From assembly GCA_902605935.1 (NCBI GenBank), contig CACLEI010000007.1, positions 1 through 54,849 of the forward strand: a stretch of 54,849 nucleotides of DNA, read 5' to 3'. Below the pieces are notes generated by a model, which saw nothing but the letters and a program-made list of their open reading frames with translations, did no database searches and had not been told where the DNA came from. This document shows, in pieces, positions 1 to 9,366 of this stretch (its first letter is position 1; every line of letters begins with the position of its first letter). Origin of the DNA: an uncultured SAR86 cluster bacterium (GTDB lineage Bacteria; Pseudomonadota; Gammaproteobacteria; Magnimaribacterales; Magnimaribacteraceae). The position numbers were made by a program, and so were the translations under genes.

Positions 1-1
1 A

Positions 2-205
2 CCTTATGGAGAATGCGTTACATATTCTTATATTGCTGAGAAAGTCGGTAATCCGAAAGCTTATAGAGCTGTTGGTACTAGTTGTGGAAAGAATCCAATT
101 CCATTAGTCGTGCCTTGTCACAGAGTTGTGTCAAAATCAGGTTTAGGGGGCTTCACTGGAGGATTAGATATTAAAAAATTTCTCTTAGAGCTTGAAAGCA
201 ATTAA
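2..205 (+). CDS. Methylated-DNA--protein-cysteine methyltransferase, C-terminal part
   Basis: Only the last 67 codons are in the window; the 5' part lies upstream of position 1. The reading frame starting at base 2 contains the active-site motif PCHRV, in which the cysteine accepts the alkyl group from O6-alkylguanine, followed by the glycine-rich SGLGGFTGG segment and a final KKFLLELE helix. These are the hallmarks of the Ogt/AdaB DNA-binding domain. The protein would repair O6-methylguanine by stoichiometric transfer to itself. It could be Ogt, AdaB or the C-terminal half of a larger Ada protein; the missing N-terminus prevents a choice. It ends 9 bases before bolA on the same strand. Confidence 0.9.
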   Translation, partial: PYGECVTYSYIAEKVGNPKAYRAVGTSCGKNPIPLVVPCHRVVSKSGLGGFTGGLDIKKFLLELESN

Positions 206-214
206 AATTCAATA

Positions 215-535
215 ATGAGTGCAATTACATCTATAGAAGTTAAATTAAAAAAAGCGTTAGACCCTAGTCATCTAGAGGTAATAGACGAAAGTTATCTTCA
301 TAACGTAGAACCAGGAAGAGAATCCCATGTAAGGATAGTGGCCATCTCTAATCTTTTTGACGGACTCAATTTAGTTAAAAGACATCAGCTTATTTACTCT
401 GAGATACAAGAAGAAATTGATGGACCAATACATGCCTTATCTATTCATACTTTCACCGAAAACGAGTGGATAGAAAAGAATGAGAAAGCAGAGTCTTCTC
501 CTAATTGTCTGGGCGGCAGCAAAAACGAAAACTAG
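215..535 (+). CDS. bolA: BolA family protein
   Basis: The 106-residue product has the BolA fold signature: a variable loop, then an RHQLIYSEI helix and the IHALSIHTFTENEW C-terminal segment in which the histidine helps bind an iron-sulfur cluster with monothiol glutaredoxins. BolA proteins act in cytoplasmic Fe-S trafficking and envelope stress. Length matches the E. coli protein (about 105 residues). The last 20 residues are hydrophilic, as usual for the family. It sits between the alkyltransferase gene and trhO with gaps of about 9 bases, so the three are probably co-transcribed. The ATG at 215 is the only sensible start. Confidence 0.9.
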   Translation: MSAITSIEVKLKKALDPSHLEVIDESYLHNVEPGRESHVRIVAISNLFDGLNLVKRHQLIYSEIQEEIDGPIHALSIHTFTENEWIEKNEKAESSPNCLGGSKNEN

Positions 536-544
536 AAAATTAAA

Positions 545-1468
545 ATGGCAGATAATCATGTCGTTACCTTCTATTCCATCGAAAAAATAGGTGACCATAA
601 AAAAGTTGGTAGGACTGTTGAGCGACACTGTATTAAAAACAGTATAGTTGGAACTTTTTTTTCGACGCCGCAGGGTGTCAACACTACTTTGTCTGGAAAG
701 AAAAAGGCCTTGATTGAGCTAGTTTCCTTATTGGAAAAGAAATTTAAATTAACTATAAAAGATGAAACTTGGTCTTCTTCTTATTCTTTGCCTTTTAAGA
801 GATTAAAAATAAAGTGCAGAAATAGATTGTTGCCACTAAAGGGTGATTTTGATCCAGTTTCTTCAAGAGGTAAACATTTGAATTACCAGGATTGGAACAA
901 ATTAATTACAGATCCCAATACAATTATTCTAGATGTCAGGAATAATTACGAAACGGAAATAGGTACCTTCAAGAACTCAATCATTCCTAAAATGGATAAT
1001 CTAACTGAATTCCCCCATTTCGTGGATAAAGAGTTATCTGAAATCAAAAAGAAAAAGATAGCTATGTTCTGTACGGGAGGTATTAGGTGCGAAATAGCCT
1101 CCTCTTTCATGATGAACGAAGGTTTTGAAGATGTTTATCAACTTGATGGTGGTATTTTAAGATATCTCAAAGATGTTCAAGATGAAAACCTATGGGAAGG
1201 GGAATGTTTTGTTTTTGATGAAAGAGTAACTGTAGATAAGAACTTAAAACCAGGAAATTTTCTTCAATGTTTTGGGTGCAGAAGACCTCTATCAAAAACT
1301 GATCTTGAATCAAAATATTATGAAAAGGGCGTATCTTGTCATAAGTGCTACAACGTCTCTTCAAAAAAAGATAAGGAAAGATTCTCCCAAAGACAATTGC
1401 AGATTGAATTAGCTGAAGAAAGAGGACACGTTCATATGGGTGCTAACGCAAAACAAGATAAGATATAA
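545..1468 (+). CDS. trhO: tRNA uridine(34) hydroxylase (rhodanese domain)
   Basis: The 307-residue protein has the TrhO/YceA layout: an N-terminal ferredoxin-like domain (about 1-95), a rhodanese domain (about 110-215) with the catalytic loop CTGGIRCE (Cys176), and a C-terminal region with the family motif FVFDERV and Cys pairs CFGC and CHKC that could bind metal. TrhO makes 5-hydroxyuridine at the wobble position of several tRNAs using oxygen. The arrangement and length are typical of the family. The gene starts with ATG 9 bases after bolA and stops 2 bases before the MMPL transporter gene. Function is assigned from family membership. Confidence 0.9.
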   Translation: MADNHVVTFYSIEKIGDHKKVGRTVERHCIKNSIVGTFFSTPQGVNTTLSGKKKALIELVSLLEKKFKLTIKDETWSSSYSLPFKRLKIKCRNRLLPLKGDFDPVSSRGKHLNYQDWNKLITDPNTIILDVRNNYETEIGTFKNSIIPKMDNLTEFPHFVDKELSEIKKKKIAMFCTGGIRCEIASSFMMNEGFEDVYQLDGGILRYLKDVQDENLWEGECFVFDERVTVDKNLKPGNFLQCFGCRRPLSKTDLESKYYEKGVSCHKCYNVSSKKDKERFSQRQLQIELAEERGHVHMGANAKQDKI

Positions 1469-1470
1469 AG

Positions 1471-3948
1471 ATGTCTAAGGTCTTTTCTAAATTCGTTACA
1501 TCTTACCCAAAGATGCTTTTTATTTCTTTTCTTGTCGCTTTATCTTTCTCTATATTAAATCTTAATAACTTTAAGCTAGACGCCTCATCTGATTCTCTAG
1601 TATTAGAGAGTGATGATGATCTCAAATATTATAGAGAGGTAAATTCTGATTATGCTTCGTCTGACTTTTTAATAGTAATCTTTAAACCAAAGGAAGACCT
1701 ATTTTCTGATGAGACTATTTCTCAAGTTAGAGAAATGGTAAATGTTTTTGAACAAATTGAAGGAGTTGATTCTGTTCTAAGTTATTTAGATGCACCATTA
1801 CTTTTTAGTCCTAAAATGAGTATGAGCGAACTAGCTGATAATCTTCGGACTATTGAAGACGAAGGCACTGATAAAGATTTAGCAAGGCTAGAATTTAAAA
1901 ATAGCCCCTTATACACAGAGCTGCTCACTGACAAAGATGCAACTTATACCGCAATGCAATTATTGCTAAAAAGCAATGATTCTTATGAAGCGGCTATTGA
2001 TCAACGTTATCAAATTCTTGACCTAATAAATTCTGAACAATATTCCCCTAGTATTCATGATCTACAACTAAAAAATATAAATGAGGAAATAAAAACACTC
2101 AATTCACAAGCATCTATAGATAGAGATGTGCTAATTGAATCGACAAGAAATGTCATAAAAAGTTTTAAAGATAACGGTGATATCTATCTTGGCGGCACCG
2201 CAATGATTGCTTCTGACATGATTAGTTTTATCAAAAGCGACCTTCAATATTTCGCTCTTGGTGTGCTGATTATGTTTGTAATAACTTTAAGTATTATTTT
2301 TAAAAAATTACGTTGGGTTGCAATGCCCTTGGTTTCAAGTGCCTTAATTGCTGTTTTCGTTATCGGGTTTCTGGGCTGGATGGATTGGAGGGTTACAGTG
2401 GTTTCTTCAAATTTCATCTCCCTTCTATTAATAATATCAATCTCATTAACAATACATTTAATTGTTCGATATCAAGAACTGTACGAGATTAATCCTTCAC
2501 TCAAAAAAAAGGATTTAGTGGCTTTAACAGTAGAACAAATGTTGAAACCTTGTTTTTATACTGCTCTAACTACAATCATTGCTTTTGCTTCTTTGGGAGT
2601 GAGTGAAATTAAACCCGTAATGGATTTTGGTAAGATGATGGTTGCAGGAATATTTTTTGCTTTTATTTTTTCTTTTTTTCTTTTTCCAATATTCAGTCTA
2701 CTCTTTACCTCTAGTCTTGATCAAGAATCGAAAGATTTCAGTAAAGGGGTAACCGTAGGTTTTTCTAAGCTAACTGAAAAATTAGGGAATTACGTTAGTC
2801 TGATAGGGATTATTTTATTTTGCATATCGATATATGGCATTAACCAACTTACAGTTGAGAATAGATTTATAGACTATTTCAAACCATCTACAGAAATCTA
2901 TAAAGGTATGGACTTACTCGATAACAAGCTTGGTGGTACAGCACCTTTAGATGTTGTTATCAATGCACCCAAAAATTGGATAAGTGATATAGAAGAAGAA
3001 TCTTTCGATGATGACTTTGGTTTTGAAGATGAAGAATCATCTGTTAATGGCTACTGGTGGAATACTATTTCTTTAGAAAAGCTTGAGCAGATTCACGACT
3101 ACTTAGATTCTTTACCAGAAATAGGAAAAGTTCTTTCTGTTGCTAGTGGTATAAAAGTAGCTACTGAACTAAAAGATGGTGAACCTTTGTCGGAGCTAGA
3201 TTTAGCTCTGGTTAAGAACATGCTTCCAGAGGATATTAAAGAGAATTTATTGAGTTCTTATATAAGCAATGATGAAAATCAAGTTCGGATATCAGCCAGG
3301 GTGATTGAGTCTGCCGAGGGTCTTAATCGAAATGAACTCTTGTATGAAATTTCTGAGACTTTAAAAACAGATTACAATTTGGAAGAAGAACAATTTAGAC
3401 TGACTGGCTTAGCAGTGCTTTATAACAATATGTTACAAAGCTTATTTGATTCTCAGATCGGAACTATTGTTATTGTCTTTAGCATTATTTTTTTAATGTT
3501 TTTGATTCTTTTTCGTTCTTTGTATTTATCCATTATAGGGATTATTCCTAATCTATTGGCAGCAGGAGTTGTATTGGGAACTATGGGTATTTTTTCGATA
3601 CCACTAGATATTATGACTATTACTGTTGCTGCTATCAGCGTTGGTATGGCTGTAGATAACACGATCCACTATATTCATAGATTTAAAAAAGAATTTAAAG
3701 TTTCTGGAATCTATACCCAAGCTATGAAAGATAGTCACAGAACCATTGGCAGGGCAATGTTCTATACTTCATTAACAATAATTCTTGGGTTTTTGGTATT
3801 TTCAACTTCTAACTTCAATCCAAGTGTCTATTTTGGGTTCTTTGTATCATTAGCGATGATTATGGCATTATTAGGGGCATTAACGTTATTGCCCCAATTG
3901 ATTCTTTATTTTAAGCCGTTGGGAAAAGAAAAATTAATAGGAGACTAG
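1471..3948 (+). CDS. MMPL/RND-superfamily lipid or hydrophobic-compound transporter
   Basis: The 825-residue protein has the duplicated RND layout: one N-terminal membrane helix (about 15-30), a large periplasmic loop (about 35-255), a block of five or six helices (about 255-415), then the same plan again with a helix near 437-455, a second periplasmic loop containing an acidic stretch near 505-525, and a terminal helix block (about 665-815). Length and topology fit single-gene MMPL exporters such as HpnN rather than the roughly 1040-residue AcrB type. No membrane-fusion or outer-membrane partner gene is adjacent. It is followed after one base by an alpha-methylacyl-CoA racemase gene, suggesting a lipid substrate (inference). 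Confidence 0.85.
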   Translation: MSKVFSKFVTSYPKMLFISFLVALSFSILNLNNFKLDASSDSLVLESDDDLKYYREVNSDYASSDFLIVIFKPKEDLFSDETISQVREMVNVFEQIEGVDSVLSYLDAPLLFSPKMSMSELADNLRTIEDEGTDKDLARLEFKNSPLYTELLTDKDATYTAMQLLLKSNDSYEAAIDQRYQILDLINSEQYSPSIHDLQLKNINEEIKTLNSQASIDRDVLIESTRNVIKSFKDNGDIYLGGTAMIASDMISFIKSDLQYFALGVLIMFVITLSIIFKKLRWVAMPLVSSALIAVFVIGFLGWMDWRVTVVSSNFISLLLIISISLTIHLIVRYQELYEINPSLKKKDLVALTVEQMLKPCFYTALTTIIAFASLGVSEIKPVMDFGKMMVAGIFFAFIFSFFLFPIFSLLFTSSLDQESKDFSKGVTVGFSKLTEKLGNYVSLIGIILFCISIYGINQLTVENRFIDYFKPSTEIYKGMDLLDNKLGGTAPLDVVINAPKNWISDIEEESFDDDFGFEDEESSVNGYWWNTISLEKLEQIHDYLDSLPEIGKVLSVASGIKVATELKDGEPLSELDLALVKNMLPEDIKENLLSSYISNDENQVRISARVIESAEGLNRNELLYEISETLKTDYNLEEEQFRLTGLAVLYNNMLQSLFDSQIGTIVIVFSIIFLMFLILFRSLYLSIIGIIPNLLAAGVVLGTMGIFSIPLDIMTITVAAISVGMAVDNTIHYIHRFKKEFKVSGIYTQAMKDSHRTIGRAMFYTSLTIILGFLVFSTSNFNPSVYFGFFVSLAMIMALLGALTLLPQLILYFKPLGKEKLIGD

Positions 3949-3949
3949 T

Positions 3950-5080
3950 ATGGGACCACTAAAGGGATTCAAGATAATTGAAATGGCTGGAATTGGCCCA
4001 GGACCATTCTGTGGAATGATTTTGGCTGATCTAGGAGCAGAGATTATAAGAGTTGATAGGGCTTCTGCTGCAGGGACAGGTTCAAGAGAAGAGCCAGCAA
4101 ACCGCGGGAAGAAATCAATCGCTGTAGACTTAAAGAGCGAAGATGGAGTGGAGGTAGTATTGAAATTAGTAGAAAGTGCAGACGCTATTTTTGAAGGTTT
4201 TAGACCCGGTGTAATGGAAAGATTAGGACTGGGACCTGATATATGCCAAAAAAGGAATGAGAAAATAGTTTTCGGAAGAATGACTGGATGGGGTCAAACT
4301 GGACCATTAGCGAATGCAGCTGGACATGATATTAACTATATTGCTTTGTCAGGAGCTTTAGCTGCCATAGGAAGAGACGATTCTCCTCCTGTTCCACCTT
4401 TAAATCTAATTGGAGATTTTGGAGGTGGTGGTATGTTATTGGCTTTAGGTATTGTGGCTGCTCTCTTAGAGACTAAAAATTCTGGTAAAGGGCAGGTCAT
4501 TGATGCAGCCATGACTGACGGATCTTCTCTACTAATGACAATGATGTATTCAATGCATCAATCAGGATTCTGGAACTTGGAACGTCAAACTAATCTTTTA
4601 GATGGAGCGGCACATTTTTATGATACTTACGAGTGTAAAGATGGTAAATACATATCAATTGGATCGATTGAACCTCAATTTTATGCCTTGCTTTGTGAAA
4701 AGGCTGAGTTATCTCAAGATAACTTTGGAGATCAAATGAAAAGAGATACTTGGCAACATAAAAAACAAATGATTAAGAATGTTTTTTTAACAAAGACAAG
4801 AGAAGAATGGTGTGATCTTATGGAGGGAAGTGATGTATGTTTTGCGCCCGTATTAGATATGAGTGAGGCACCTATGCATCCGCATAATATTGCTAGACAA
4901 ACATTTATTGAAATTGAGGGTGTAACCCAACCCGCACCTGCTCCCAGATTCGATAGAACTCAAAATGAAATTACACTACCACCCGCCATTGCAGGTGAAC
5001 ATTCAAAAGAAATATTAGAATCACTAGGTATAGATGGTGATGAATATGACAGATTAATTTCTTCGGGTTCTATAGTTTGA
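3950..5080 (+). CDS. Alpha-methylacyl-CoA racemase (CaiB/BaiF, family III CoA-transferase fold)
   Basis: This 376-residue protein interconverts (2R)- and (2S)-methylacyl-CoA, which is needed before beta-oxidation of branched fatty acids and sterol side chains. The assignment is specific: the sequence has AGHDINY with His126 and IGDFGGGG with Asp156, matching in residue and number the catalytic His126/Asp156 pair of the Mycobacterium tuberculosis racemase MCR. A true CoA-transferase of this fold would instead use one aspartate. The start codon follows an AGGAGA ribosome site about 5 bases upstream. It lies between the MMPL transporter (1-base gap) and a glutaredoxin-like gene (TTGA overlap). 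Confidence 0.92.
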   Translation: MGPLKGFKIIEMAGIGPGPFCGMILADLGAEIIRVDRASAAGTGSREEPANRGKKSIAVDLKSEDGVEVVLKLVESADAIFEGFRPGVMERLGLGPDICQKRNEKIVFGRMTGWGQTGPLANAAGHDINYIALSGALAAIGRDDSPPVPPLNLIGDFGGGGMLLALGIVAALLETKNSGKGQVIDAAMTDGSSLLMTMMYSMHQSGFWNLERQTNLLDGAAHFYDTYECKDGKYISIGSIEPQFYALLCEKAELSQDNFGDQMKRDTWQHKKQMIKNVFLTKTREEWCDLMEGSDVCFAPVLDMSEAPMHPHNIARQTFIEIEGVTQPAPAPRFDRTQNEITLPPAIAGEHSKEILESLGIDGDEYDRLISSGSIV

Positions 5081-5304
5081 AGGAGCTTATCCTAATCTCT
5101 GGAAAAGACTGTAATTTATGCATAGAAGCTCAATTATTAATTTCTCAGATAAATCTCAAAGACTGCATATTAACCACTGTAGATATATATTCAAAGAGAA
5201 CATATGTCGATAAATATTGGGATAAAATTCCAGTCATTCTCTATGGCGAGCAAGAGTTACTTTGGCCATTCGATAAAGAGAAAGTAATTAAACTTTTAGA
5301 CTGA
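5077..5304 (+). CDS. Glutaredoxin-like thioredoxin-fold protein (DUF836)
   Basis: The 75-residue protein begins with the beta strand KELILISG followed by a CNLC dithiol motif, has the conserved IPVI cis-proline segment at mid-length, and ends after a short helix. This is the DUF836/glutaredoxin-like fold of small redox proteins. The likely start is TTG at 5077, overlapping the stop codon of the racemase gene, which implies translational coupling. Its last 9 bases overlap the end of the convergent tatD gene. The redox partner is unknown. Confidence 0.75.
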   Translation: MKELILISGKDCNLCIEAQLLISQINLKDCILTTVDIYSKRTYVDKYWDKIPVILYGEQELLWPFDKEKVIKLLD

Positions 5305-6099
5305 TATATCAAAAAAGTCTAATGAATTCATATAAATAGCAGTAAAAACTAATTCTTCACTTTCTTGTCTAAACTCTGCAACTTTTCTTGCAATATGACT
5401 TAAATATTTTGGCTCATTTCTAGAAGAATTATCTATTCCCATATCCCTAGGCAGAAGATAAGGCGCATCGGTTTCAATCATTAATTTTTCTAATGGTATT
5501 AAAGATATGAGCTTTTCCAAATGTTTTCCTCTTCTTTCATCACATAACCAGCCCGTTATTCCTATGTAGAATCCCATGTCCAGATACTTTAGTAATGCGT
5601 CTTCTGTTCCTGTGAAACAGTGCACGACACTCTTAGGTAAATCTTTCAAATACGGTGAAGTAATTTCAACAAATTTTTCATGGGCATCCCTCTCATGAAG
5701 AAATAAAGGTTTACTCAATTCAATGGATAATTCAAGGTGTGCTTCAAAGCTCTTTTGTTGATCTTCTGGAGATGAAAAATTTCTATTAAAATCCAAACCA
5801 GTTTCTCCTATTGATTTAACTAAATCATTTTTTAATAGATCTTTTATTTCACTAAAGGATTCTGGGGAATATTCCTTTGAATTATGCGGATGAATTCCAG
5901 CGGTAGAAATACAAGATTTGGGATATCGTTGACTAATTTCAAAAGCCTCTATGCTCTCTTTCAAAGAACTTCCGGTGACTGAGAGTCTTCTAACACCCAG
6001 TTTATTTGCTTCAGCTAGTACTAAATCTAAGTCTTCCTTAAAAGACTTGTGTGTCAAATTGGCTCCGATATCAAAAAATTGTTCTTGAATAAGTGGCAT
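5296..6099 (-). CDS. tatD: TatD family 3'-5' DNA exonuclease
   Basis: The product (267 residues from ATG at 6099) is a metal-dependent TIM-barrel nuclease. Recognised motifs in order are FDIGANLT near the start, ETGLDF, HERDAH, VHCFTGT and ETDAPYLLPRD, which carry the metal-binding Glu, His and Asp residues. The LLPRD form and the DIGANLT start match TatD rather than YcfH/YjjV. A longer reading from TTG at 6123 exists, but the ATG gives the expected N-terminus. It is the only minus-strand gene in the first 18 kb, lying between two plus-strand CaiB/BaiF genes. Confidence 0.9.
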   Translation of the reverse strand: MPLIQEQFFDIGANLTHKSFKEDLDLVLAEANKLGVRRLSVTGSSLKESIEAFEISQRYPKSCISTAGIHPHNSKEYSPESFSEIKDLLKNDLVKSIGETGLDFNRNFSSPEDQQKSFEAHLELSIELSKPLFLHERDAHEKFVEITSPYLKDLPKSVVHCFTGTEDALLKYLDMGFYIGITGWLCDERRGKHLEKLISLIPLEKLMIETDAPYLLPRDMGIDNSSRNEPKYLSHIARKVAEFRQESEELVFTAIYMNSLDFFDISV

Positions 6100-6141
6100 T
6101 ATGAGCACTATTATAAAACACAATATTTTTTAGGGGGAGAT

Positions 6142-7356
6142 ATGAGCGGACCATTTAAAGGAGTTAGAGTACTTGAATTGACATCTACAGTATCCGGACC
6201 TTTTGCTGGAATGATGCTTGCTGACCAAGGTGCCGAGGTTATAAAGATTGAGCCACCTGGTATAGGAGACCTTGCTAGATTCATGGGAACCATTAAAGAT
6301 GGCATGGGGGCCATGTTTTCTACTTTAAACAGAAACAAGAAATGTATTTGTTTGGATTTCAAAAATGAGGAAGACCTATCAATTTTAATGGAGCTAGTTT
6401 CAACTGCTGATGTGTTAATCGAAAATTATAGGCCAGGTATAGTTAAAAAACTTGGAATTGATTATGAGACTTTAAAAAAGATTAAGCCTGATTTGATATA
6501 TTGTTCTATATCAGGTTACGGTCAATCAGGGCCCTATAAAGAAAAGAAAGTATATGATCCATTAATCCAGGGAACAGTTGGAATTCCTCATGCTCAAAAT
6601 AGTGAATTTCCTGAATTGATAAGAACAATCATTTATGACAAGGTCACTGGATTAACAAGCGCCCAAGCAATTTCAGCTGCTCTATACCAGAAAGCTAATG
6701 GAGAAGGCGGTCAATATCTTCCAATATCTATGATGGAATCTGCTCTCTACTATAATTGGCCCGATCTCATGATGAATTATACATTTGACGAGGGCGGTCT
6801 AAATTTAGGTGAACTGGCAGATCTATTTGAGGTTTATGAAACTAAAGATGGAGGAGTGGTTTTGATAATTATTGCAAATGATGAAGTATTCACAAAATTT
6901 TGTGAAGTTTTTAGCCTCTCATTACACTTAGATGAGAAGTACAATAATCTTGTCTCCAGAATTATCAATAAAGAAGAATTAACAGAGGAAATAAATAAAA
7001 TCACCAGAAATCTATCTAGCAAAGAACTCGAAGATAAAATGGACAATGAAGGAATCTCAGCTTCACTTTGCAATGATTTAAACAAAGTTCATCTTGACCC
7101 TCAGGTTATTGAACAAGGTTCGATTGTTGAAATAGATCATCCTGAGTTAGGCAAAATGAGAATGCCAAAACCTCCGGCAAACTTAAAAGGCCAAAAAGAG
7201 TTCCCAAGAACTCTAGCGCCTATTCTAGGCTTTGATAACAGGCAAATCCTTGAAGAGCTTAAGGTTGGTAATGATATAATAGAGAGAATGGAAGAAAGAG
7301 AGAATCAAAACAGGATGTTGATTAAAGCAATGATGGACGCTCAAAATCAATCCTAA
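6142..7356 (+). CDS. CaiB/BaiF family III CoA-transferase
   Basis: The 404-residue protein has the family III fold: the N-terminal GVRVLELTS strand, ADQGAEVIKIE, ENYRPGIVKKLGI and SGYGQSGPY. Asp166, in IIYDKVTGL, sits where formyl-CoA transferase has its catalytic Asp169, so a genuine CoA transfer between acids is likely; substrates are not evident. It lacks the His/Asp racemase pair of the gene at 3950. The start at 6142 is chosen because a GGGGGAGA ribosome site lies just upstream; the open frame runs back to 6049 but that part overlaps tatD antisense. The last 30 residues are charged and helical, an extension of the usual length. Confidence 0.88.
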   Translation: MSGPFKGVRVLELTSTVSGPFAGMMLADQGAEVIKIEPPGIGDLARFMGTIKDGMGAMFSTLNRNKKCICLDFKNEEDLSILMELVSTADVLIENYRPGIVKKLGIDYETLKKIKPDLIYCSISGYGQSGPYKEKKVYDPLIQGTVGIPHAQNSEFPELIRTIIYDKVTGLTSAQAISAALYQKANGEGGQYLPISMMESALYYNWPDLMMNYTFDEGGLNLGELADLFEVYETKDGGVVLIIIANDEVFTKFCEVFSLSLHLDEKYNNLVSRIINKEELTEEINKITRNLSSKELEDKMDNEGISASLCNDLNKVHLDPQVIEQGSIVEIDHPELGKMRMPKPPANLKGQKEFPRTLAPILGFDNRQILEELKVGNDIIERMEERENQNRMLIKAMMDAQNQS

Positions 7357-7357
7357 A

Positions 7358-7816
7358 ATGATTAAATCATTCTTTGATTTACTATTGACCGTTTTAGTTG
7401 TAACAATACTAGTTGTAGTTGTATCTACATCTAGTAATCTTCTGTGGCTTAATTCTATGAATATGCCGATTGATTTTAATTTAGTAACTTCTACTTTCTT
7501 AAAAGATATAGTCGGTATGAATTTTAACTCTCAGATACCACTCTATCTGCTCATTTCGATACCCTTAATTCTGTTTTTATTTTGCACAAAAATAATATCA
7601 AAAAGATTTTTAACAAATAGGATATTTCCTTATGTTCTCTCCGGAGGAATATCTATGCTCTTATTAATGGTTCTCTTGCCATTCGCCCTTGATAACTTGG
7701 AACCTATCTCTGGATCTAGAACAAATATCGGTAAGTTGTGTATGACAATATGCGGTTGCCTCGGTGGGTACTTATATGGTTTTAGACAAATTAGGAATGT
7801 TGATAATGAAATATAA
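7358..7816 (+). CDS. Integral membrane protein of unknown function
   Basis: I do not recognise this 152-residue protein. It has four hydrophobic segments (about 5-27, 62-79, 88-110 and 124-142), consistent with a small inner-membrane protein, and two cysteines in the last segment (CMTICGC). It starts one base after the CoA-transferase stop codon and its end overlaps the start of the sugar dehydrogenase gene by 11 bases, so it is probably translated from the same message. Confidence 0.6.
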   Translation: MIKSFFDLLLTVLVVTILVVVVSTSSNLLWLNSMNMPIDFNLVTSTFLKDIVGMNFNSQIPLYLLISIPLILFLFCTKIISKRFLTNRIFPYVLSGGISMLLLMVLLPFALDNLEPISGSRTNIGKLCMTICGCLGGYLYGFRQIRNVDNEI

Positions 7817-8903
7817 GCAACTTGCGTTAGTTATACTCATATCAATATTATCTGTCTTTCTTCGGTCTGAAGATGTTGATTACAATTACACAATAATTGC
7901 TGAAGGACTTGATAGGCCTTGGAGTCTTGCTGTTATCGATGATAAAAATATTATTTTTACAGAGTTATCTGGAAATTTAAGGCAAATAAAAGATGGTAAG
8001 TTACTCTCTGCTCCAGTAGCTGGCACGCCTGAAGTGCTTTTCAAGGGTCAAGGTGGTATGTCTGGTGTTGTTTTGGATCCAGATTTTCAAAAGAATAAAG
8101 TTTTGTATTTGGCATTTTCTGCGCGTGATGAAGGTGCTAGGACTAATACATTAAAAGTAATCAGAGCAGTCCTTTCTGGTAATGAGCTTAAAGATGTAAA
8201 TGAAATCTATAGCGCCTTTCCTTCTCGAAATACCGCTCTACATTATGGAGCTAAAATGGTATTTATGGATGATGGTACTTTACTAGTTACTAATGGTGAT
8301 GGTTTTAACTACCGTGAGAAGGCTCAAACATTGGATAACCATTTTGGAAAAATTGTTAGGATTAATTCAGATGGCTCTTTGCCAGAAGGTAATCCTTTTT
8401 CAGATGATCCAAATGCTCTTCCTGAGATCTGGTCTTATGGACATAGAAACCCACAGGGCATAATAAATTACAAAGGAGAGATTTATGGTTTGGAGCATGG
8501 TCCAATGGGTGGAGATGAAATAAATGTAATTAAACCAGGAAATAATTATGGTTGGCCTGCCATAACTTATGGTAAGGATTATAACGGTTCAGTTATTTCT
8601 CCATTTACTGAGATGCAAGGTATGGAACAACCTATTAAATATTGGGTACCATCTATAGCACCCTCAGGAATGATGCTTTATGACAAAGACTTATTTCCTG
8701 AATGGAAAGGAAGTATATTTGTCTCATCAATGAAACCTGGAAGCGTTAGAAGATTGGAGCTTAAAGAGAATAAGATTATTAAGGATCATATAATTTTCGA
8801 TGATTTAAGTAGGATTCGTGATATCGCGTTTCTTCCAAATGGCTCAATACTTCTAGCAACTGATGGAAGTGGAGGAGAGATAATAAGTGTACAACCAAAT
8901 TAA
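7806..8903 (+). CDS. PQQ-dependent aldose sugar dehydrogenase family, exported
   Basis: The protein (365 residues from ATG at 7806) begins with a signal peptide (KYKQLALVILISILSVFL) and folds as a beta propeller of the soluble glucose/aldose sugar dehydrogenase group. Motifs typical of that group are HYGAKMVF, TNGDGFNYR, SYGHRNPQGI and EHGPMGGDEIN, followed by NYGWP. Members oxidise sugars in the periplasm with pyrroloquinoline quinone. No PQQ biosynthesis genes are in this window. The frame is open back to 7764 but the ATG at 7806 gives a clean signal peptide. Sugar specificity cannot be read. Confidence 0.88.
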   Translation: MKYKQLALVILISILSVFLRSEDVDYNYTIIAEGLDRPWSLAVIDDKNIIFTELSGNLRQIKDGKLLSAPVAGTPEVLFKGQGGMSGVVLDPDFQKNKVLYLAFSARDEGARTNTLKVIRAVLSGNELKDVNEIYSAFPSRNTALHYGAKMVFMDDGTLLVTNGDGFNYREKAQTLDNHFGKIVRINSDGSLPEGNPFSDDPNALPEIWSYGHRNPQGIINYKGEIYGLEHGPMGGDEINVIKPGNNYGWPAITYGKDYNGSVISPFTEMQGMEQPIKYWVPSIAPSGMMLYDKDLFPEWKGSIFVSSMKPGSVRRLELKENKIIKDHIIFDDLSRIRDIAFLPNGSILLATDGSGGEIISVQPN

Positions 8904-8912
8904 GGAAAGAAT

Positions 8913-9287
8913 ATGTGGGCAAGGATAATTCCAGGAATCATAGGTTCAATTATGATCTTAACGGCTTTTAATTGGATAATAGATCCATCCTCGGCTGCTG
9001 CAGGCTTATCTATGTCTTTATTACAAGGAGAAGGTGGTAATACTCAAATAGGTGATTTCACCTCTTTCTTTTTTACTGCTGGCATCATGGCCATCATAGG
9101 TGCTTATAGAAATGAGCATATATGGATATATGCCACTGTATGTCTTCTGGGTTCAGCGGCTATATTTAGAATTTATGCAGGTCTTATGCACGGAACTGAA
9201 TTCTTAATGTCAGCAATTTTTTTCGAAATCTTGACTTCAATATTATTAATAATCAGTTTAAAAAAGATTAAATCAGCAAATCAATAA
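8913..9287 (+). CDS. Small integral membrane protein, DUF4345-like
   Basis: The 124-residue protein has four hydrophobic segments covering nearly its whole length and a start preceded by AGGAAAG. The arrangement (GIIGSIMILTAFNWIIDP at the start, then FFFTAGIMAIIG, RIYAGLMHG and a last helix) resembles DUF4345 membrane proteins, whose function is unknown. It lies 9 bases downstream of the sugar dehydrogenase gene. The family link is tentative. Confidence 0.55.
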   Translation: MWARIIPGIIGSIMILTAFNWIIDPSSAAAGLSMSLLQGEGGNTQIGDFTSFFFTAGIMAIIGAYRNEHIWIYATVCLLGSAAIFRIYAGLMHGTEFLMSAIFFEILTSILLIISLKKIKSANQ

Positions 9288-9366
9288 GCTCGTAAGTTTA
9301 TAAATAACAATACTAGGATGTTGGAAGATCTAACTCTAAAAAGTTGGTTAGTGATTCTTTTAGTTT

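Noticed and set aside
6049-6141. N-terminal extension of the second CaiB/BaiF gene
   Set aside because: It overlaps tatD, and ATG at 6142 has a strong ribosome site and a standard N-terminus.
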